From Hyalella azteca (Eukaryota > Arthropoda > Malacostraca > Amphipoda > Hyalellidae), in NCBI RefSeq assembly GCF_000764305.2, contig NW_025947191.1, forward strand, positions 1-64,000: a stretch of 64,000 nucleotides of DNA. Reading direction: 5' to 3'. Positions 12,642 to 25,300 of the stretch are shown in pieces. A program made the position numbers and the translations under genes. Numbering within the stretch: position 1 is the first letter of the stretch; each line of letters opens with the position of its first letter. Below the pieces are notes generated by a model. It had not been told where the DNA came from. It saw only the letters and a program-made list of their open reading frames with translations, and searched no databases.

Positions 12642-14380
12642 CCCAGTTAAAACTTCGGACAGGGAATAGAGGCGGCCGCCGCCGTCTACAGGGCTACCGT
12701 AGAGGCGAGACAAGGCCGCGAAAGAGCAGAAATGACCACATTAGAGACGATATCACCAGCCGCGGAGCAGCGCTAATTAACTTCTGAGCACCTACCCTGG
12801 CGGGCTCTGTTCTGCGCACACGCCGCTCTCAGCGCGATACCTCAGCCAAAACCAGCTCAACGCCCCGATCTGAGACGGCTCTGGTTCGATCAACCGGCAG
12901 TTAAGTTCGATCGTTTGTCGACAACGCGCCAACGATTTAATATTATTCTTTCGTTCTCCCGCGGAGATCTCAGACACTTCACTCTTAACAATGGCAGATT
13001 ACATTGTCTTCGTCTTCGAACAATCACATCCTATTAACCTTTTCGATATCAATTACATTCTAATAAATTTATTTATTAAGGATGTAGAAGATTCATATAA
13101 ACTACCGCTAAGTGCTCTCACCGTCGACGGCAGCTCCGAGATTCGAATGCAGGGCTAACTAAAAATTAGAACTAGACACTACAGTGCGCTGAGCTCTATC
13201 AACAAAATAACTACAAAACTAATGACTTGCAATCGACCAGTAAATCGAAAAATTGCCACATTTATGATTGAACTGTTTAGACGACGATTTATTTATGTTT
13301 ATTTTAGAGAAATGAACGCAGTTGCTATTCAACCAAAAAAATATCAATCGTGTTGGATTGGGTCAAAATGTTTAAGATTAATATCGTTCATCAATAGAGG
13401 CAGACAAGCAGTGAATCTCAAACAACTTCTCATGATTTTCGAACAAGCGAAATGCCGTTTCTTCGATCTACCCTCAATCAATTTACAAGTTAGATCTCTA
13501 GTTTACAAACATTCAATAATTGAGCTCAATTTATATCGCAATTTATTTCTCATGCATTATTTTCATTCACTAAATCAGCCTCATTGTTAAATCGAGGCAA
13601 ATTTTCCATTATTAATGGAGCACGCCAGCGCAGCAGTATGAAAAGGTTTTGACTCTCAACTATGAAGAAATTTACGATGGGCTCGTTTTGAATAAAAATA
13701 TTGCAATTGTTGAAGCGGTTTCTGAGTTGAAGCGGTTTCTCCTGTTATCGACTCTTAGTCGATAACAGGAGATTTATATTATTCAATAAGTTGAAAGTAT
13801 AAGCAACATTTTCTGTACAGTTATACAAGGAAAAAAATTTTCAGGGCAAACTGATTGACATTTCGGGAACAATGTTAAAGCATGGTTGTGCGTAAATGTT
13901 TCTCTTTGCGGAAGTTTTCAAGCTGGGAAAGCAAATAAAATACATACGTATTTCAAATTATTAAAATAGTGACGTGGTATAAGTATCATAACTGGAACCT
14001 GAAATGGACCCAAATCAACGTGTAATGTCACTTGAACTATATGAAGGGTCTCCTGCTTCCAACTCTTACCCCTCCTTCTCTTAACCCCCTTCCATCATGC
14101 AATGTACGGCCTGAACAACTGCTTAGTTCAGAGCCCTGACGCCCATCCCGTGTGGCAGCGCCATAACAGCGCCGCTTTCCGGCTCTGTGAGGCTGTTGCA
14201 TTATTGCTCTAAATTAGCCGTGGCGCGGCGCTGTTTTGGAGATAACTGGCCGGTTATCATTTCACTTCTCCTTTCGGCTAGGCCAGCTTTCAATGCAGCG
14301 ACAAAGCTTTCAGGCCAGCTTTCAATCCAGCTTTCAAAGAGCGACAGGCTAGGCCAGCTTTCAATGCAGTAAGGGCTACT
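12642..14380 (+). mobile_element. Copy of the CCCAGTTAAAATT TIR family, 3' end degraded
   Basis: It begins CCCAGTTAAAA at 12642 and tracks the complete copy at 59408-60973 in several blocks: GGCAGGGAATAGAG-like start, GAGACGATATC, CAGCGCTAATTA, a CCCCTTCC/CATGCA block, and GGCGCGGCGCTGTTTT near the end. The terminal inverted repeat is replaced by an AGGCCAGCTTTCAAT repeat. No transposase is visible. Confidence 0.6.
13739..13771. repeat. Perfect hairpin, 15-bp arms and 3-base loop
   Basis: CTCCTGTTATCGACT pairs exactly with AGTCGATAACAGGAG. It sits inside the TIR-family copy. A direct repeat GAAGCGGTTTCT lies just before it. Confidence 0.85.
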
Positions 14381-14512
14381 TTTTGGGCCTGTTTTTGTAA
14401 AACTTCTAAGAAATGCAGCGATAGCATGTCACATCGTAAAACACTTGAAATTTTGAAAATGATAGAAATACGTATATTCGGTGAATTTAAGTCCCTCGAT
14501 TCGATTGTTCTA

Positions 14513-14590
14513 AGATTGTATTCTCGATTGTATTCTCGATTGTATTCTCAATTGTATTCTCGATTGTATTCTCGATTGTATTCTCGATTT
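14513..14590. repeat. 12-bp tandem repeat (GATTGTATTCTC), about 6-7 copies
   Basis: Consecutive copies of GATTGTATTCTC appear with one or two changes. Confidence 0.9.
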
Positions 14591-15584
14591 GTTTTTCACT
14601 AATCGAGCAAAGTGTAATGTCTCGCATAAAAAGAAGAAAAAATTAACAATCAAACACAGGAGTTCAGAGAGAAGGAAGAAGCTGAAGTCAAACTCAAGAA
14701 CTTTCACTGAAATTTTGGGAAAATGTCCAGTATGTCATAATTGGCGATGATAGATGAAAACACTGGCGCAGCTGATTTATGAAGAGGAAGCGTTAACGAT
14801 CTTATAAGAAGCATTTATTCGCTCAACCATAATCAAATCAAGTGCACATGAGCCCAAGAAAACGTTCAAAATGACTTGTGGATAAAGTTCGCCAATCTTG
14901 ACGGAGTGGCTTGAAAAAAACTCATCTTGGATCTAGTCCTGCTCTCATTCTAATAATATTTGACTGTTTTGATTTTTTTCTTCATTTAAACAAGTTCGAA
15001 TGCATTTTCCTGCTCAAGGCAAGCTTGCGTATGCAGACTTAGCACAGTCAACGTCTAAGCTAGTAGCTTGCGCCTAGAGACATCTCAAGTATCTGACCTG
15101 CAACCAGGTCTCTGCACCCGCAGCAACAGTAACATCATCGCCTGCGAGAGACATGCCTTGCGGATTTTTTAGAGTTTTCTCGAATAGTTGCCGAGCAGTT
15201 GTTGCAGATCTCGCTATAAAAATGACTCAGCATTTTAGTTAGCGGTGGTATGCACCTAAATGTTATATAGATGTATTACCCCGTTCGAGGCGTCGCTGGT
15301 CCCGCATTCTCAGAAGTGGGTCATAGAGATCCGCTGGTCTTACTTTACGCAGCAATAGCCGCATCAAAACGCCACATGAGACATGGAAATAAGCGCCTTG
15401 ACTCAGTTTTCAAGTGCCTTCTTTGAACGTGGTTGATATACTCATATTGTTCTACTCCTTTGCGCTGGCAGCTCTCGGCTGAGGATCCATTCTTAGTGTA
15501 AATATTGAGGCTATGTGTATATATTGAATCAATACAATGCATCGATTTTTATGTGTCACCTGGTGCGTGCATTATAAATTTGTA

Positions 15585-16541
15585 CAGGGTGCGCCACAGA
15601 AACTTACTTATTTGAAAGGTCAATAAAAACAAAAGTACTTCAGTTATTGTTTTAAATTTTTTTTTATTCGAGAAAACAGTATCCCAAATTTTTTTTCATA
15701 CAGTTTTGAAAATTAAATCTCATGAATGACGGCCTCCATTGTGCATAAACTGATGAAGTCGCTTTTTATAATGGTTTCCACTCTATGCAGCATATCAATC
15801 GGTATTTTGGCAATGACGTCGCGAATGTTGTTCTTGAGGTGTGCTATGGTCCGTGGTCGATCGACATAAACCAGAAGTTTCAAATATCCCCATAAAAAGA
15901 AATCGCATGGAGTCAAACCTGGAGAGCGTGGCGGCCATTGAAGATCGCCTCTGAGAGAGATGAGGCGGTCGGCGAAATGATGTCGCAACAAATTCATCGA
16001 GTCTCGTGCTGTATGTGTTGTGGCTCCATCTTGCTGAAACCACACGTTCCTAAAGTTCATTTCTTCGAGTCTTGGAAGAAAAAGTTCCTCGATCATGTTC
16101 CTGTAACGAGCTCCATTAACGGTAACTGCGCGTTCGTTTTCTTAAAAACATAAGAACCAATTATTCCCATTACCGACGTCGCACACTAGACAGTAACTCG
16201 CTCACAGTTAAGTGGCTTCTGGTGAAACTCACGTGGATTTACACCACACCAATAACGCATGTTTAGCCTGTTGACGCAGCCGGAAATGTGGAAGTTTGCC
16301 TCGCCATTGAAAAAAACGACCGCGTCTTCAGGCAGGTTGTCAACCAGCATTTTACATGCATTTTGACGGGCAACAAAATCGCGTTCGGTTAATTCTTGCA
16401 CTACAGCAAATTTATTTGAGAAACTTTGAGAAACAAACTTGGGAACTTTCCCCTTCAGATGCACCCCCTCTCGCCCCTCTACCCGACCAACTAACCGCAC
16501 AGGAATTTTTTCAAATAAGTAAGTTTCTGTGGCGCACCCTG
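15585..16541 (-). mobile_element. Internally deleted DD41D mariner-type transposon with intact TIRs
   Basis: Near-perfect inverted ends of about 33 bp (starting CAGGGTGCGCC) lie between TA duplications (15583-15584, 16542-16543). The 957-bp element encodes the rear of a transposase on the minus strand. The second Asp (QQDG) and third Asp (TPCDFF) are 41 residues apart, the DD41D spacing known for rosa/visitor-type elements. The N-terminal DNA-binding region is missing. Confidence 0.85.
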
Positions 16542-16551
16542 TATGTTTCAT
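15713..16551 (-). pseudogene. Broken DD41D transposase
   Basis: The catalytic part reads in pieces. The first block (16551-16186) has the first catalytic Asp changed to Gly (FNGEANF, codon near 16305). It then meets TAG where Trp is expected (VTVW) at about 16186. The same frame continues to about 16098, shifts frame, and continues from 16096 (MIEELFLPRLEE) to the stop at 15713 with the intact second and third Asp. The helix-turn-helix domains are absent, so it cannot be active. Confidence 0.85.
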
Positions 16552-19500
16552 CGAGGCAGGACTTGAAGAATGCCTCCTATTTCGAGGTGGAGTTAACTTA
16601 ATTCGTGAGTAAGCCGAGAATTAGAGCATTGGCCATAGGTAGGAAGTAAGATATTGACCGTTGTCAATAAATGTGGGTGAATAGTTGCAGGCTGTGCGAG
16701 TACCCGCCCCTTCATTACGAACTTCGGAACATACCCGCTAGTCTGACAGGTTGTGCCACGTTCCAAGATCACAAAAAAATGTATTGCCGTTAATGCGTAT
16801 ATGTTCGCTATACTTTTGTTAGAAAAACTTAATTTATTCAGTATCATCATTATTTTGTAACGTAAAATACATATAGTATTTATTTTCGTCTGTGAATAAA
16901 GATAGTTTGACGATTTAATATTTGCTAATTGGCAACTTAACTTGCGCTACTGTCGTCCTCTGGCGCCTCTTTGTAAAGAACCGTTACAAGAACTGCGTCA
17001 AATTGCTGTCTGGAGATTTAGTCACTCGTAAACTTATTTTCGCGGACTTGGGAGCTTGGAGAGCTATTATTCATTAAAATTTAAGGTACAAGAGGTATTG
17101 ACAAATGAAAATTTTACGTGGTTTTTAGGCTGTTTCCGTTATGGTGGGTGTACCTGTTAATAAATTATCCCTCAAGAAGTCCACTTTGGTAATAGTGACT
17201 CTAATTCCTACTCGCACTATTATTTTCTTTGAACGTCATAATTATTTTATTAAATCCCCAAGCTCGATGAACACAATTTATGTAGATTCAAATAACCTTG
17301 TTAATTCAACTATTTACTTCAATTATTGTTATTATTCAATATTAAAATAGTAAATCAAAATATTATCAATTTTCAAGCATGAACAATATTCGTCTAATAT
17401 CTGAATAGTATATATTCATTTAACGACAAAAATACATTCACGTTCTAATAGGGTCATTATTTGTGAATTCTGTTTAGAAAGCGCCTGCCGACAACGTTAG
17501 CCAGACATGCCTTAATTTTATCTAGACAGCTTCGTGTGAGCTGCTAGTGGTAAGCTGGCAAGTTGACCTTTAGAATTAAATTCAGATGATTGAGATTAAA
17601 TTGTGCCACCTTATGATAACTGAATTACCATTTGCATTTCCAATATCCTTTTGATATTGTGGTTATTCCATTTTGTTCATTTCGTGTCCACCATGAACAA
17701 GCAGATGCTGGTCGGCGCCATCATTCTTCAATCCATTTATAAACATACTGAATCTTCATATTCTGATATTCATTACACCAACCTACATTATACATATTTA
17801 CCCTAATTAAATATGAGAGAGACGGCCGTTTGTAACTTTTAAATAAAATCTCCCAACCCTCATTCTTCAGTTCCCGATTCAATATCAGTCTATCTGTGTT
17901 CTTTGCTCAATCCAAAAATACGAGTATCTGAACTACAGATGGAATGTCTAGTTCATGCTATTTTTATTAAATATTTGATATAAGTTTACTGTTTGTTTAA
18001 ATATTTACTTACCCTCTAAAATGCCACCCTGTAAATTAATAGGCATTTGAGTTTTATAAAAACTTATTATGGGGGTAAAAGAGTTAGAATGTTAACAAGA
18101 ATGTCATATTAATGTAATACCCCTACTGAGTTCTACCTTGCATCGCATCAATTTAATCTAATAATTTCACTCTGAAATTAAACACCTTTCTTATGCTATA
18201 ATAAAATGCTTGGAGTTTGTTTCCGAAATTTGAATTACTTGATAATTTGTACACAAGATTTATACTCTCACTGTTAAATCAGTAAGAAGCAGAATACTTT
18301 TTTATCATGAATCAAACGTATTACGTGAGATTGATGGCTGTGTTAATATAAAATCTGAGCTAGAACACTATTTCTTCCTCCCAGGTTGCAGAACGAAAAT
18401 TATTGAATATTGTTTATTAGTAGTTTCGTTTTATGGCAGGAAATCTTTTTTCTTATTTGAATGTCGTGTTGATAATTTGTTTCGAGTGGCTACTAATAAT
18501 TCACACGGCGGCACGTGTAAAGCTCGGGGCACGGTACCATTTCATCATTATGCTACCTTAAAATATTTAGTTTGAAATATATACAATAACATATTTTTAA
18601 ATGAGGCCATATAAAATTTGGGTTAATTTTTTCTAAGCAGAATTGGAAACAGCTCTTTGTTACTGAAATTTTGTTACCCTGCGTATAGTCATATTTTTAG
18701 TCAATTAGCAATCTAGCAGTTAATTCTTAACGTAAGTATTTTTGTTAAATCTGAAATCCTATAGCTTGTATCTGCTAAAATTTTTACGCAAGTAATGACA
18801 TATCAATTTGATCAATGACTTGATTATTTCAGTCATTTCAGCAATCAAACAATTATGTGCCTCTGTTATCAAGAAAAAAAGATTATGTCAACCAATAATT
18901 TACCTGGTAATAAAAAAGTCCATGCAACAGTAACATTATCAAGTTTGTCACAATATCTACAAGGCAGCAACTGAGTACGGTAGCTGATAAGTGATAAGAA
19001 ATTTTGTTACAAATCTCTGAAGATGATTCACAGCTCAAATTTCTTCCTCAGTGTCTTGAATTATTGTTATGATGGTTTCAACATCAATCCTGCTTGATCA
19101 CTTAATCTATCAAAAATTATCAGCTAGTTTATGAAGAAAAATTTCCTTTTCAATCAATAGTTTACAATTTACATTATGAAATATGTTGGTGTTCATATAG
19201 TAACCTCTAAATTCTAGTCTGCGAAAAATCGCAATAAACACAGAGCTTCAAATCCTTCAATCCACAGTTCTTGATATGTATGCAAATATTTACACACCTG
19301 CTTCCGCGAGTGTCAGTATTACATTTAAATTTATTTCAAATTGATATCAAGTTGTGATATGTCAGCAGTCAATAGAGTCAATGTATGCTGCATCATTTTT
19401 TCTGTGCTGTATTTAGAAGTAACAATTACTTGAAATCTCTCTGCTCATTCAATCAACACGATAAACCAAAGACCCCAATTCTGAGGATTGCCTGCTGCCT

Positions 19501-22305
19501 CCGAAAAGAATTATTAAAAAAAATTGAAATTGAATGATATTGCATTATGTTTATTGTGACCACAATTTTACATCCATATACCAATTGCAGAGCATATTTA
19601 GATTTTTAAACTAAACGGGTGACATGATAACTAAGTTCAAGTTAAAAGTCAGAAAATAAAAATATGTTTATATTTTTGATTCTTAGTGGCAAAGCACAAA
19701 GTTTTTAGATTCTCTCTCAAGCAACAATTTCTGATTCAAGAACTGATTTTAAAAATCTCTGGTTTGCCACTATACTTTAAGTGCCTTTCACCCCACTCCC
19801 CACAGACCTGACAAAAGTCCATTAGGTTCAATTAAATGTCAAGTTTGAAGATAGCTGGTCAAAAATGCCAGTTACGAATTCTCCTGTGAAAAAGTCTCTA
19901 AAATTACAAGACTCAGCGACAGGCGTAACTTGGCATATTCTTCAACGCCGACACTATTATGCCTAGTTTGCTATACTTTCCAAGTTGTAGCTGCTGAAGT
20001 GAACTGCAACGTTCAGATAAGAAAATAAAATAGTTTATAGTAACTGGAAGATGTGTTGTTGACTAAAAGGTACATTAATAATCTATTGCAAAAATTATGG
20101 TATCATTAAACTTTCAACAGTGACGCAAAAGTTACCATACACAGTAATGCCAAATATTAGAATTCCACCTTAGGCCACCAACCTGTACACACACACAATA
20201 AGTGAATAAGCCAGTAATGCCGCTGCACCTGCACGTAAAACACTGTTCTCTTAAAAAATAGACATAACCATCCAAAACTGGTCAGATATACAATTATTGT
20301 TTTGTAAGTTTTCCCAGAACATTTCTTAACTTTCTAAAACGTAGAACTATTTTTCTTAACTTGGCTGCCTCGCCAGTCTGGGCATGTCAAATGCAGCGAT
20401 TCTATTTGAATGACAGTATACGCAACATGCTAACACATTTTTTTACTAAATTTAGTAATTTAAACATATAAATTACATGAAACATCACTAAATTCAAAGT
20501 AAGGAACATGTCCGTATGCCACAATAGAACCGACTCCTTCACAGCAATGAACGAGTCCCTTAATTCCACCGTTATTGAAATCGAATGGCTGCCAACCGAC
20601 AGACTGCCGCCTGCCATATCTTAAGTTGAGTGACAAGTTAAATGCTGGGACGCTGGCCAAGTTAACTTTTTGTCTCAGTTTATCCAACGAATAAGGATAG
20701 TTTATTCAACTAATCGTGTGATCGAATTTTCTGTTGTATTTATTTTAGGAGTAAACGCTTTCACAGCAGGCTGAATTATTTATCGAAAATTAACGAACGG
20801 CTAGCGGCTTGGACAAATTGCACAAAGTGCAAGATACTAATAACGGTGAGATGTTGCCACACGTAAGACTGATTGTTGTTATCAATCAAAAGCTCAAGCT
20901 GAAAAGATATGCTTTATAAATGTCTCGTGTACATGAAGTCATTTTATGGAAGAGAACTATCATGTCTTTTGAGTTGATGTGACAATGTCATCCGGTTAAT
21001 AATTCTTTCTGAATAATTTAATCAAAAATCAAATTATAGCGTGATTTAGAAATCTGAAAGCGGCCAATAGCAAACGATAACATTGCATTTGGGGACATTA
21101 TAAAACTAAAGTTGAAGTTGATGAGAATGCTAGAAGGACCATTAATTGTTTTCAAACTGGGTCAATAACGATTAATATCTAATTGAATTAGCGTCAATTG
21201 CTCATTACAGAATCATGAATACCGTTCATCATGAATTAAAGTATATATCGATTTCCGATTTATTATTTTAAGAAAAATTAAAAACAATCCGATCGTTTGC
21301 GTATGAATTTCTTGGTTGGCTCTGAAGAGTTGCCTACTCTCATTTCCTTCGATCTGCTATGATAACACCACAGTCGATAGTTCGCCGTGCATCTGTATTG
21401 ATTGTTTAGGAAAATTCAATTTCCAAATCTTCGAGCTGTCGTATCTTCTACGTTCTGCAATAACCTAAAATAATCGACATCGTTGCCCATATTGGCGTTT
21501 GACTGAGACGGGCATTTATTTTCACCAGTTGCTGCTCGGCGGCCGTCACGCGAGGGTGTGTGGTGATCACCGCGTTGCCTGACCGCTGAGTGAACATCAA
21601 AGACCAATTGGTGGCGAGGTAATTACATTGGAAGCGGTAAATTGCCTCACTAGAGACGAGCTTTTTGTCTAACGTCGCATGGTTCGCTGCCTTTCCACTG
21701 AAATATTCGCGGTTCTAGCCAAACTTTTACGTGTTTTTAAATTGACTCTTAATACCATGCACTTTTTGAAGCATTCAGTTTTTGAGGTTATACAATATTT
21801 TAATTAATTCCTGTCTTATCAGCGATGTATTTCTTTTCATCGAAGTCTGGCGACATGAGAAGTCAACAATAAAATCGTTCCAGACGAACATTTGATTCAA
21901 GTTTTGTTTCGATCGCGGCCGGAAGTCTGCTCTGTCTCAATAAAATGTACACATAGATTGTTAAAATCAACTAATTTACCCGAAAATGCATTACTTGATA
22001 TAACAAATAAATTTAAGAAGAAGTCGTAGTTGCAAATCATGAGATAAAACGAACTTGAAATTATTCATTGATTATCATTAGTGCTGGGAAATACGAAACA
22101 TTTATATTTAACTGGACGTGCGAATGATTCAATTTTGCGCATGCAATCGCAAAAATCAGCAAAAATGATAAAAGAGAACAATTAAACAGGAAAATTACTG
22201 TCGTTGAAAACCCGAAAGCAATTAAACGTTATAATATTAATCGTGGATGAACAATGACAGAAACTTGCTGAAACCTGTGCTAAATTCTTATACTTTCTGT
22301 TGCAG
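16544..22305. other. 5' flank of the helical-repeat gene; no coding exon seen
   Basis: AT-rich and, apart from the repeat at 21340-21605, without recognisable coding or repeat structure. The promoter and at least one untranslated exon of the gene should lie here or further left, because the ATG of exon 1 directly follows an acceptor. I could not place them. Confidence 0.4.
21340..21605. repeat. Dispersed repeat, related to 41626-41826
   Basis: Both copies contain ACAGTCGA, TTCGCCGTG, CATCTGTA and TAATCGAC, with CGTTGCCCA later in the same order. Minus-strand readings of both give GN(D/E)VDY. It is probably an old mobile-element fragment of unknown class. Confidence 0.5.
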
Positions 22306-22342
22306 ATGAGGGAGTTGAGCCTGTACCTCTTCCTCCTCGCAG
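22306..22342 (+). CDS. Helical-repeat gene exon 1: start codon and signal peptide
   Basis: The ATG directly follows a strong acceptor (tactttctgttgcag), so an untranslated exon must lie upstream. Twelve codons (MRELSLYLFLLA) plus one base end at GCAG|gtaggg in phase 1. The hydrophobic run continues into exon 2 as a typical signal peptide. Confidence 0.75.
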
Positions 22343-25300
22343 GTAGGGTGAGAAGAATTCTCTTTTTCTTGTAAAATAGCGACTAAAAATGTTAATTCAT
22401 TTAATTGAGACTGGAAAAATAGCTAGCGAACCAGATTTTTATGGAGGAAAAATAGTACAGTATATTTTGTATTTAGTTTCTTTTTAATATTTATATTACT
22501 TGCGGACCTAGAAGACCTCGAGTAAATCTAGGCGGAAAGTTTAATATTCGGATAGGCTGATGGATTATATTTACAAATTACTTAGAATAAGTTTCCCCTT
22601 GCAAAATAAAAATTTTAATAATAATACATGGACGATAGAAGAAGTGACGAATATAATTTTATCTGTATTCAAAACTAGGCATAGGCAATGTTAATACGAT
22701 ATCGATTTTTAAATAGGTGATATTAAATTACTGGTATCATGGTACTAAAACTAGTGCCTATTAGTTATTTACAGCGGCCGGCGATCACAACTTATCGTCG
22801 ATAATTTTTCAGGGCCAACGCTAATTTAGTTATGTTGGTATCATATAACTGGGCCCGTGCATCAGCAAAGATCCTTAGGTATCACTTTTTCAGAAGTGAG
22901 AGTGAAGGGTGACGTCATGCACGAATATTAGCCATTGGAATTTCGTTTTACCGAAAATCCAGTACTGACACAAACTTTCTATGCGAAAATGTTCAGAGAA
23001 ATTCATGATTAGCAACTGAAACCAAAACCTACTCTATTGTTACATCCATGCAGTAGCATCACGCAACTCTCAACAATGTGATTTCTTGACCACACGAACC
23101 AACATAAAACCTCTTAACCACACCGGAACTTCGACATTCGTCGCAACCTGAGCGTAACTTTACCATCGATCAAAATCTGCATAAAACTTCAGCGATGATC
23201 GCTACTTGACCGGACTTTTAACGATTAACCAACCGGACTGTAAATTCAACGCTGATTGTAACCTAACCGTAACCTGCAACGTCGATCGAAACTTTACTGC
23301 ATTTTCCTCGATAATCGCGATAATAGCAGCCTGATGCTAACTTCAACGATAATTGCACACCGACCACACAAAATTTCATATTTGCTCTGATTTTCGCATT
23401 TCAAACATACTCGGTCAAGATTTTAACATTGCAATACACTCCCCCTTTAGGAGTGGCGGGTCACACCGGTGCGCAGCTGGACTTCCTGCAGGAGCTGCAG
23501 AGCTCCACGGGCGTGCGAGAGCGGGTGTGAGTAAACGGCGGCCTTATAGCAACAGATAATTTTAATTAAACTTGATTCATTTCATTTGAGATCAAAAATT
23601 TTCTATAGATATAATTCTATCTCCAATTTCGTTGCAATTTTAATCATGGTATGTAATCAAAACAAACAAATGATTATTGAACTTGATTATATGAAAATTT
23701 TAAATTAAATAGGAAGAATTGACAAATCTTTATCTGCCTTGTGCTACTTTCATAGCAGCAATGCTTCAGAGCGACAAACGATTTGACTAAGAAGATTGGT
23801 CCTTGACCGCATTGATCTATGGTTCATAAATGATCACCAATATGACCGTATCACCTGTACAGTTCACAGGTTCTGGTCCGTTCAAATGAGCTGGTATTGA
23901 TAATTGGTTTATGAATTCTAATTCAATTTCTTAATTTAAGTACAAATGAAGGCAACTTTTACCTTCCGAGTGGGAGTTTGTTGTTGCCACGGACTAGAGA
24001 TGATTTGTTACAACATCTTAGACATCGCTGGTTATGAATTACTATTACAATTAATATATACAATTACTGCATCATAGGCATCATAGTTGCTCGTTATAAA
24101 GTTGTTATATCTATGTCATGGACTTATACATATGTTACCTTGTATGTGCGTGCCATAGTTGCAGAAGTGAGAGTGCTTCTCATTTTACACTCTTTAAATG
24201 TTCTAAATGGTAATCTAGCCACTCATGTGTATTAAACCAAAATTGTACATCGCCAGAAACTGCGTCTCAGCAAAGTTCGCCTCAAAAGTATGACGCTAAG
24301 ATTCTACAAGGCCATGCTTATTTCAGCGGTGATAGGAAGACGCTCGTAAACATTTAGTGGATTTTGAATCGGCTTTCTAAGATAAACCACTCAGGTGAAA
24401 ATTCGCTTCTAAAACAAGTATTTGACTGATTCAAATTTCTCTTAATTTGCATTAGCACAATACTTCAGAATATAATCCGTTCAATCATAGTTCGTAAATC
24501 CACTTCTCGAGCTCCTTTTTCACATACACGTCGCTCTGAGGGACTTCACGGTTAAATAATGTACGTTTAAAAATTACTTTTTTAAAAACAACTCTTCTAA
24601 AGAATCCAGTGTCTCCAATGTTACACATGTACGATGAATTTCTAATTTTATTTTCGGATATTGAAAAATAATTTTTAAATTTTTTAATATATAAAAAATC
24701 AAAATTATTTATCTTGTTAATTGATTCATGCATTGTCTCTGACTTTACGCAAATGTTCAAAATTTCAGATCGATTGGACAGGTAGAAAAGTGTTAAATAT
24801 CGATTATAAGATTTGTAGCAGACAAACAAACAACAAGAAGTGAAGTTGAAGAGAAATAATATACGTTTAAAAACTACTTTTTAAAGACAACAGTATCTCC
24901 AATCTTACAGATGTATAATGAATTTCTCATCTAATTTTTGAAAATTAAAAAAATTAAATTTTCAATTTTTTAAATATATATAATTTTTTTATATATAACT
25001 TTTTTCAAAATTATTTATTCTGTTAATTGATACGTGCACTGCCTCTGACTTCACACAGGTGTGCAAAATTTCAGATCAATTAGACAGGTAAAAGTGTGTC
25101 AAATATCAGTTATAAGATTTGTAGCTGACAAAATTATTTTTTCAATTTTTTTAATATTAAAAAAAAATTCTAAAATCATTTATTTTGAGATTTGATTGAT
25201 GCATTGTCTCCAACTTTACACAAGTGGGCAATATTTCAGATCGATAGGTTAAGTAGAAGTGTATTAAATTTCGATTACAAGATTTGTAGCAGACAGACAG

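Noticed and set aside
13222..13590. 122-residue plus-strand open frame
   Set aside because: Lies inside the degraded TIR-family copy; composition is AT-driven and no domain or splice signal is seen.
10557..14590. CRISPR-like arrays in the tandem repeats
   Set aside because: Units are contiguous or minisatellite-like without unique spacers, and the genome is eukaryotic.
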